Source: an uncultured Collinsella sp. (GTDB taxonomy: Bacteria > Actinomycetota > Coriobacteriia > Coriobacteriales > Coriobacteriaceae). Taken from it: a stretch of 9,248 nucleotides of DNA. The position numbers and the translations under genes were made by a program. The DNA lies in assembly GCA_905197585.1 (NCBI GenBank), contig CAJJZO010000060.1, positions 1 through 9,248 of the forward strand, written 5' to 3'. Positions 1 to 9,248 of the stretch are shown piece after piece; position 1 is the stretch's first letter, and every line of letters begins with the position of its first letter. The notes beneath the pieces were generated by a model. It was given only the letters and a program-made list of their open reading frames with translations, ran no database searches and was not told the DNA's origin.

Positions 1-2839
<2,839 letters not shown>

Positions 2840-2845
2840 AGTCAA

Positions 2846-6337
<3,492 letters not shown>

Positions 6338-6346
6338 CAGGTTTTT

Positions 6347-6353
6347 CCTCCTT
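6347..6353 (-). promoter_or_regulatory. rpoB ribosome-binding site
   Basis: AAGGAGG, 9 bases before the GTG at 6337. It fixes the GTG as the rpoB start, with the protein beginning [17 protein letters not shown], a short N-terminus before the conserved ELPNLISVQ segment. Confidence 0.85.
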
Positions 6354-6373
6354 CACGGAAATGCTCGGTGGGT

Positions 6374-6394
6374 TGGCGAGGCATAGCTTCGCCA
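6374..6394 (-). repeat. Hairpin in the rpoB leader
   Basis: The minus strand reads TGGCGA, nine bases, TCGCCA. Within the nine bases GC pairs with GC across one A-C mismatch, giving a compact stem with a three-base loop. No U-run follows, so it is not an intrinsic terminator. It lies about 20 bases upstream of the ribosome-binding site and could affect rpoB mRNA stability or translation; the role is inference. Confidence 0.5.
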
Positions 6395-6410
6395 GTTATC
6401 GCAACCTAAT

Positions 6411-6438
6411 AGTTTATCAGGTACCGACCGTTGAGCAA
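6411..6438 (-). promoter_or_regulatory. Candidate proximal promoter of rpoBC
   Basis: On the minus strand TTGCTC (6433-6438), a 16-base spacer and TAAACT (6411-6416). The -10 is preceded by TGA, giving an extended TGnTAnnnT pattern. The -35 matches the consensus only in its first three bases. A promoter is expected here because galU ends in a strong terminator upstream. Transcription would start near 6404, leaving a leader of about 67 bases. It is the best fit I see in this gap but has not been tested. Confidence 0.45.
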
Positions 6439-6514
6439 GAAAAGCCTTGACGCGATTGAGTTTTTGGAGTAGCAAAGTTTTTCGACAGAAAACACGCAGG
6501 TAGATGCATGTGTA

Positions 6515-6529
6515 TCGAACATCTGTTCA
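6515..6529. promoter_or_regulatory. LexA-box-like inverted repeat upstream of rpoB
   Basis: The plus strand reads TCGAACATCTGTTCA. The core GAAC-ATCT-GTTC is a perfect inverted repeat matching the GAACN4GTTC form of Gram-positive and actinobacterial SOS boxes, with a full TCGAAC left half and a weaker right half. A third half-site, TGAACA, lies at 6541-6546. The box abuts a weak minus-strand promoter-like pair, TTGGCT (6550-6555), 16 bases, TATATG (6528-6533). The nearest downstream gene on that strand is rpoB; no plus-strand gene starts here. Binding by LexA is inference from motif form alone. Confidence 0.4.
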
Positions 6530-6570
6530 TATATTTTCTGTGAACAGAGAGCCAACAATCGCAGCTCTTA

Positions 6571-6604
6571 TAAAAAACGGGCGCAGACCGAAGTCCGCAC
6601 CCGT
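6571..6604 (-). terminator. Intrinsic terminator of galU
   Basis: The minus-strand RNA folds into a 12-bp stem (two G-U pairs) capped by a UUCG tetraloop closed by C-G, an exceptionally stable loop, and followed directly by a U-run. It begins 20 bases after the galU stop. It should stop most galU transcription before rpoB and so separates the two units. Confidence 0.92.
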
Positions 6605-6624
6605 AAATGTCGATGCCCGAAGGC

Positions 6625-7533
6625 TTACTTGCGCATCAAGCCGCCGCGCTCGTCGATGGCGTCCCAGAAGGCGCTTGCAAAGCGAGGATCGCTTGCAGCC
6701 ATAAGAGCGTTGGTGGCCATCCAGCCAGACGGGGTACCGGTGTCGTAGCCCGACAGCGGGTCGATGACGACAGCGTACATGGCCTCGCGATCGAGCGAAC
6801 GGGCCATAGCGTCGGTCAGCTGGATCTCGCCGCCCTTACCGGCCTGCTGGTCGGCCAGCAGGTCCATGACCAGCGGGCTCAGCAGGTAGCGACCGACGAT
6901 GTACAGGTTGGACGGAGCCGCCTCGGGAGCGGGCTTCTCGACCAGACCGCCAATGCGCCAGACAGCGCCCGGCTCGGCATCGGCAGCATTCTCGAAGCCC
7001 TCGAGAGAGCCCACGCGATCGCCGGCGATAACGCCGTAGCGGCTGACCTCCTCGGGAGCGCACGCGGCAACGGCGATAACAGAAGCGCCACCATGCTCCT
7101 TAGAGACGGCAAGCATCTTGTCGCAGATGTCACGGTTGGGCACAACGTAATCGCCCAGAAGAACCAGGAAGTTCTCCCCTGCCACAGTGTCGGCGGCAGA
7201 GCGAATGGCGTGGCCAAGGCCCTTGGGCTCGTACTGATAACGGAAGTCGACCGGCATACCACCCGCATGGGCGACGGCGTCGGCATAAGCATCCTTGCCG
7301 CGCTCGCGAAGCAGGTTCTCGAGCGAGCGATCGGGCTGGAAGTAGCTCAGCAGCTCGGGCTTACCGGGCGAGGTAACGATGATGGCGTCGTCGACCTCCT
7401 CGGGGTCGAGTGCCTCCTCAACGACATACTGAATGACCGGCTTGTCGAGCACCGGCAGCATCTCTTTGGGCGTGCACTTGGTACCAGGCAGAAAACGCGT
7501 GCCAAGACCGGCGGCGGGGATGATTGCCTTCAT
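6625..7533 (-). CDS. galU: UTP-glucose-1-phosphate uridylyltransferase (GalU)
   Basis: Cytoplasmic nucleotidyltransferase that makes UDP-glucose from UTP and glucose-1-phosphate, the glucosyl donor for cell-wall glycans, capsules, glycolipids and galactose use. At 302 residues it has normal family length. Visible motifs: the nucleotide-binding N-terminus IIPAAGLGTRFLPGTK (4-19) with PKEMLP holding Lys23; YEPKGLGHAIR at 101-111; LLGD with the probable metal ligand Asp128, followed by Tyr where many bacterial members have a second Asp; VEKP at 198-201; GEIQLTDA at 235-242; and GYDTGTPSGW near 262-271. The ATG start is preceded by AAAGGA at 7546-7551, 12 bases upstream, which is rather far. It stands alone between two strong terminators, between rplL and rpoB, an unusual position for this gene. 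A related sugar nucleotidyltransferase is possible, but the motif set fits GalU best. Confidence 0.93.
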   Translation of the reverse strand: MKAIIPAAGLGTRFLPGTKCTPKEMLPVLDKPVIQYVVEEALDPEEVDDAIIVTSPGKPELLSYFQPDRSLENLLRERGKDAYADAVAHAGGMPVDFRYQYEPKGLGHAIRSAADTVAGENFLVLLGDYVVPNRDICDKMLAVSKEHGGASVIAVAACAPEEVSRYGVIAGDRVGSLEGFENAADAEPGAVWRIGGLVEKPAPEAAPSNLYIVGRYLLSPLVMDLLADQQAGKGGEIQLTDAMARSLDREAMYAVVIDPLSGYDTGTPSGWMATNALMAASDPRFASAFWDAIDERGGLMRK

Positions 7534-7555
7534 AGTATTCAGGGATCCTTTCGCA

Positions 7556-7594
7556 GGCGCAAATAGCGCCCGTGCATGCGGCTCACCGGCCGCA
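7556..7594 (-). repeat. Two tandem hairpins in the galU leader
   Basis: The first hairpin (7577-7594) is TGCGGC, six bases, GCCGCA. The second (7556-7570) is GGCGC, TATTT, GCGCC. Both stems are perfect and lie between the candidate promoter and the galU ribosome-binding site. No U-run follows, so they are not terminators. They might modulate mRNA stability or initiation; I do not recognise a known riboswitch here. Confidence 0.5.
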
Positions 7595-7613
7595 GACCAA
7601 ATTGCGATACCGG

Positions 7614-7642
7614 ATTATCTTACCGCTGTTAATTAACGTTAA
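7614..7642 (-). promoter_or_regulatory. Candidate galU promoter with overlapping palindromes
   Basis: On the minus strand TTAACG (7637-7642), a 17-base spacer and GATAAT (7614-7619), matching the sigma70 consensus at 4/6 and 5/6 positions. The -35 region overlaps two perfect 10-base palindromes, GTTAATTAAC (7628-7637) and TTAACGTTAA (7633-7642), which share bases and could be an operator. Transcription would start near 7607, about 74 bases before the ATG. The remaining gap from 7643 to 7784 shows no gene or motif I can support. Confidence 0.5.
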
Positions 7643-7784
7643 TGCAGGCAAACGCCATTCTTCAGCAGGTCAACGCAAATTATTGCTCGAATGGTGCAAT
7701 TTTATCGCCCAACGGTAGCGACCCCAAAGCACCGCAAACGACAGCAATTTGCATGCCGAGCCAGCAAAATAGAGTGGTCATAAC

Positions 7785-7817
7785 AAAAAAGACGGGGCTC
7801 GCAATGCGAACCCCGTC
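7785..7817 (-). terminator. Intrinsic terminator of the rplJ-rplL operon
   Basis: The minus-strand RNA forms a 12-bp stem beginning GACGGGG and ending CCCCGTC, with a three-base loop and a run of six U. It lies 28 bases after the rplL stop. The stem and U-run are strong enough to end most transcription before galU. Confidence 0.93.
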
Positions 7818-7845
7818 TGCAAAGAAATCTGGCGAGAAAGCCTGA

Positions 7846-8223
7846 TTACTTGAGGGTGACAGCAGCGCCAGCAGCCTCGAGCTTCTCCTTGGCAGCCTCG
7901 GCGTCCTCCTTCTTGGCACCCTCGAGAACAGCCTTGGGAGCGCCCTCGACGACCTCCTTGGCCTCCTTCAGGCCAAGGTTGGTGAGCTCACGGACGGCCT
8001 TGATGACCTGGATCTTGTTGTCGCCGAAGCCCTCGAGCACGACGTCAAACTCGGTCTTCTCCTCGGCCTCAGCAGCGCCAGCAGCGGGAGCGGCGACAAC
8101 GGCGGCAGGAGCAGCGGCGGAAACGCCGAAGGTGTCCTCGATAGCCTTAACGAGCTCGGAAGCCTCGAGAAGGGTCATTTCCTTAAGAGCATCGATGATC
8201 TCATCGGTGGTAAGCTTAGCCAT
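7846..8223 (-). CDS. rplL: 50S ribosomal protein L7/L12
   Basis: Stalk protein of the large ribosomal subunit; dimers bind the C-terminal helices of L10 and recruit translation factors. The 125-residue protein shows an N-terminal dimerisation helix pair ([20 protein letters not shown] onward, 1-33), an Ala/Pro/Val-rich flexible hinge (about 35-52) and a globular C-terminal domain with [20 protein letters not shown] and [15 protein letters not shown], the factor-binding surface. The start is ATG at 8223: AAAGGA sits 7 bases upstream and the family-typical MAKL follows. The longer open frame to 8256 adds residues not expected in L7/L12. It is the second gene of the rplJ operon, controlled through the L10 leader, and is followed by a strong terminator. 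Confidence 0.98.
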   Translation of the reverse strand: MAKLTTDEIIDALKEMTLLEASELVKAIEDTFGVSAAAPAAVVAAPAAGAAEAEEKTEFDVVLEGFGDNKIQVIKAVRELTNLGLKEAKEVVEGAPKAVLEGAKKEDAEAAKEKLEAAGAAVTLK

Positions 8224-8230
8224 TTCTAAG

Positions 8231-8236
8231 TCCTTT
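8231..8236 (-). promoter_or_regulatory. rplL ribosome-binding site
   Basis: AAAGGA, 7 bases before the ATG at 8223. It decides the start of rplL against an in-frame upstream ATG at 8256. L12 is needed in several copies per ribosome, so efficient separate initiation is expected. Confidence 0.8.
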
Positions 8237-8242
8237 CGGTTT

Positions 8243-8310
8243 CCGTGTCTGTGCACGGAGATCAGTTAAAACACGGCGCGAATGCGCCAGGGGTGCGGCG
8301 TTGCCGCCGC
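8243..8310 (-). repeat. Three consecutive hairpins between rplJ and rplL
   Basis: Reading along the mRNA: GCGGCG with a GCAA tetraloop and CGCCGC (8295-8310); GGCGC, ATTC, GCGCC (8275-8288); then CCGTG, six bases, CACGG (8243-8258). All stems are perfect. None has a full U-run; the middle one is followed by GUGUUUUAA, which is weak. They may insulate rplL translation, mark a processing site or protect the rplL message; this is inference. Confidence 0.55.
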
Positions 8311-8325
8311 GGGTGAAAACAGCGA

Positions 8326-8847
8326 CTAGGCTGCCTTCTGCTCGGAGACCTGCTGGATCGAACGAGCGAGACCAGAGGAAACGCCGTTGACGCAGACAGC
8401 GATGTCGCGAGCGAAACCGGAGATGAGACCGGCGATCTGGCCGAGAAGCTGATCCTTGGTGGGCAGCTCGGCGATAGCCTTAACATCATCAGCGGAAACG
8501 GCCTTGCCGTCGGAGATACCGCCCTTGATCTCAAGGACGCCCTTGGACTTAGCAGAGAAGTCCTTAAGGGCCTTAGCGGCCTCGACCGGCTCGGACTCGT
8601 AGAACACATAAGCGACGGGGCCGGCGAGGATCTCGTCGAGCTCGGGCTGCTCCTGGTTCTTGAGAGCGATCTTGACCAGGTTGTTCTTGTAGACCTTCAT
8701 CTCGGCGCCGCACTCGCGAAGCTGATGACGCAGCTCCTGAGCCTGCTTAACCGTCAGACCGTTGTAGTTGACGACGAACAGACCGGCGTTCTCGGCGATA
8801 CGGGACTCGATCTCTGCAACCTTGTCGATTTTGTACTGCTGGGGCAT
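8326..8847 (-). CDS. rplJ: 50S ribosomal protein L10
   Basis: Base of the ribosomal L12 stalk; the N-terminal domain binds 23S rRNA and the C-terminal helix binds L12 dimers. The 173-residue protein has family length. Visible: MPQQYKIDKVAEIESRI, then FVVNYNGLTVKQAQELRHQL (24-43), and the RNA-facing AEMKVYKNNLVKIAL. A GPVAYVF strand follows. The C-terminal part, with LLGQIAGLISGF and a last helix ending SEQKAA, is the L12-binding end. The ATG at 8847 is preceded by GAGGAGGTG, a near-perfect ribosome-binding site. It is the first gene of the rplJ-rplL unit and follows an L10-type leader and attenuator, so the L10-L12 complex probably represses its own synthesis. No rplK or rplA is visible upstream within the window. 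Confidence 0.98.
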   Translation of the reverse strand: MPQQYKIDKVAEIESRIAENAGLFVVNYNGLTVKQAQELRHQLRECGAEMKVYKNNLVKIALKNQEQPELDEILAGPVAYVFYESEPVEAAKALKDFSAKSKGVLEIKGGISDGKAVSADDVKAIAELPTKDQLLGQIAGLISGFARDIAVCVNGVSSGLARSIQQVSEQKAA

Positions 8848-8853
8848 GAATTA

Positions 8854-8862
8854 CACCTCCTC
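8854..8862 (-). promoter_or_regulatory. rplJ ribosome-binding site
   Basis: GAGGAGGTG, 6 bases before the ATG at 8847; close to the full complement of the 16S rRNA 3' end. It supports the chosen start and strong initiation. Confidence 0.88.
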
Positions 8863-8912
8863 GAATTCTTTCCGGGCACGGTCCGCCACAAGGACGTGAC
8901 GGGGGCATGTCC

Positions 8913-8949
8913 AAAAAGAAAGCCCCCGCGCTGCATGAGCGACGGGGGC
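8913..8949 (-). terminator. Attenuator terminator in the rplJ leader
   Basis: The minus-strand RNA has a 7-bp GC stem (GCCCCCG with CGGGGGC), one bulged U, a further 4-bp stem and a five-base loop, followed by UUUCUUUUU. It lies between the L10-binding leader and rplJ. This placement matches L10 leaders that end in an intrinsic terminator, where excess L10-L12 would favour termination. A second copy of the 5' arm sequence lies just downstream at 8898-8906. Confidence 0.85.
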
Positions 8950-9046
8950 GAGAAGACATATCTACTCGACCACCTCGGCTGGCGGGATATCCCATTAAGC
9001 TCGCGGGCGATGCCCGTTTGCACCGGCTGTCTCTGGCAGCGGATTC
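8950..9046 (-). promoter_or_regulatory. Ribosomal protein L10 leader (autoregulatory mRNA element)
   Basis: The minus-strand 5' UTR of rplJ carries the recognisable L10-leader strings GCCAGAGACAGCCGGTGC, then GCTTAATGGG, then CCAGCCGAGGTGG, in the order and spacing known for the L10 leader family. Between the first two, CGGGC-AUC-GCCCG (9004-9016) forms a perfect hairpin, and GGGAUAUCCC can form another. The L10-L12 complex is expected to bind here and reduce rplJ-rplL expression, through the terminator directly downstream. The outer boundaries are approximate; a covariance-model search would set them. Confidence 0.85.
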
Positions 9047-9063
9047 GTGCGTGAACCGAAAGT

Positions 9064-9092
9064 ATTATGGCGGGGACCCCGGCGTCGGTCAA
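9064..9092 (-). promoter_or_regulatory. Promoter of rplJ-rplL
   Basis: On the minus strand TTGACC (9087-9092), a 17-base spacer and CATAAT (9064-9069), 5/6 matches in each box. The predicted start near 9057 lies just before the L10 leader, giving a leader of about 210 bases. The spacer contains CGGGG-A-CCCCG (9071-9081), an inverted repeat that might be a regulator site or chance in GC-rich DNA. Confidence 0.8.
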
Positions 9093-9138
9093 CGGAAAAC
9101 CGGGCTGCACACAATTCCACCATCCGGCACGCTCCGCC

Positions 9139-9248
9139 GAAGGCCGGGCGCAAGGTTTTCGCTCGGTCAAGTCCTGGGCTCGCACGAAGGCCACATTAAG
9201 TGGCCGTCGGCTCGTGCGGAATCTACGAAAACCTTGCGCCCGGCCTTC
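9139..9248. repeat. Nested inverted repeat reaching the window edge
   Basis: Perfect outer arms of at least 23 bases lie at 9139-9161 (beginning GAAGGCCGGGCG) and 9226-9248. Inside are perfect 7-base arms CGCACGA (9181-9187) and TCGTGCG (9212-9218). Inside those is GGCCAC, ATTAA, GTGGCC (9189-9205). The RNA from either strand would be one long stem with two internal loops. The outer stem carries no U-run that I can see, so it is not a plain terminator. The right arm ends with the window, so the repeat may be longer. It could be an intergenic repeat element, a structured RNA, or an assembly artefact at a contig end. No gene is supported in 9093-9248. Confidence 0.75.

Noticed and set aside
6447..6475. 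Plus-strand TTGACG with a 17-base spacer and TAGCAA, a promoter-like pair.
   Set aside because: The -10 is poor and no plus-strand gene lies downstream; an antisense transcript is possible but unsupported.
6423..6535. Minus-strand frame of 37 codons in the rpoB upstream region, beginning MNRCSIHMHL.
   Set aside because: It has no ribosome-binding site and lies over the LexA-like box and the promoter candidate; it is most likely chance.
6504..6704. Small plus-strand frame of 66 codons beginning beside the LexA-like box.
   Set aside because: It runs through the galU terminator and into the galU end, has no ribosome-binding site, and has an Arg-rich shadow composition.
6607..7566. Open frame of 319 codons on the plus strand over galU.
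   Set aside because: In-register complement of galU, with no recognisable domain; the minus strand encodes a clear nucleotidyltransferase.
7680..7781. Minus-strand frame of 33 codons with a hydrophobic centre (TLFCWLGMQIAVVCGALG), just after the rplL terminator.
   Set aside because: It starts directly after the U-run with no ribosome-binding site and no promoter between terminator and ATG. A small membrane protein cannot be excluded but is not supported.
8754..9194. Minus-strand frame of 146 codons across the rplJ leader.
   Set aside because: It overlaps the rplJ promoter, L10 leader and attenuator and enters rplJ in another frame. Its composition is random, with no recognisable domain.

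Overview
The window is a stretch of bacterial housekeeping chromosome. Every real gene is on the minus strand, so transcription runs from high to low coordinates. The order is rplJ (L10), rplL (L7/L12), galU (UTP-glucose-1-phosphate uridylyltransferase), rpoB (RNA polymerase beta) and rpoC (beta', cut by the window start). The DNA is GC-rich. RpoB has 1163 residues, and RpoC carries an acidic helical insert at about residues 141-220 like that of actinobacterial beta'. Its zinc-site and catalytic-Asp numbering is close to that of Mycobacterium. This points to Actinomycetota. The galU position and protein style suggest Coriobacteriia, perhaps a Collinsella relative, but the genus is an inference from memory without a database search.

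Layout from right to left: (1) 9139-9248 holds a large nested inverted repeat whose outer arm runs to the last base of the window. (2) 9064-9092 is a good sigma70-type promoter, followed by an L10-leader-type 5' UTR (about 8950-9046) and an intrinsic attenuator (8913-8949). (3) rplJ and rplL follow, separated by 102 bases with three small hairpins, and end in a strong terminator (7785-7817). (4) galU has its own candidate promoter and leader and its own strong terminator (6571-6604). (5) rpoB has a candidate promoter about 75 bases upstream. A LexA-box-like inverted repeat lies further upstream, next to a second possible promoter. (6) rpoC starts 6 bases after the rpoB stop, with its ribosome-binding site inside the last rpoB codons.

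The common rplJL-rpoBC arrangement is therefore split into three apparent transcription units by galU and two intrinsic terminators. L10/L12 synthesis appears to be governed by the L10 leader. RNA polymerase subunits appear to be driven separately.

I did not find a new multi-gene system. The points most worth following are two departures from consensus at mobile parts of the RNA polymerase active centre (an 8-residue expansion of fork loop 2 in RpoB, and His/Pro at two normally basic bridge-helix positions in RpoC), the galU insertion, the LexA-like site upstream of rpoB, and the nested inverted repeat at the window edge. An open frame of about 6.4 kb on the plus strand across rpoB-rpoC is a codon-usage shadow, not a gene.
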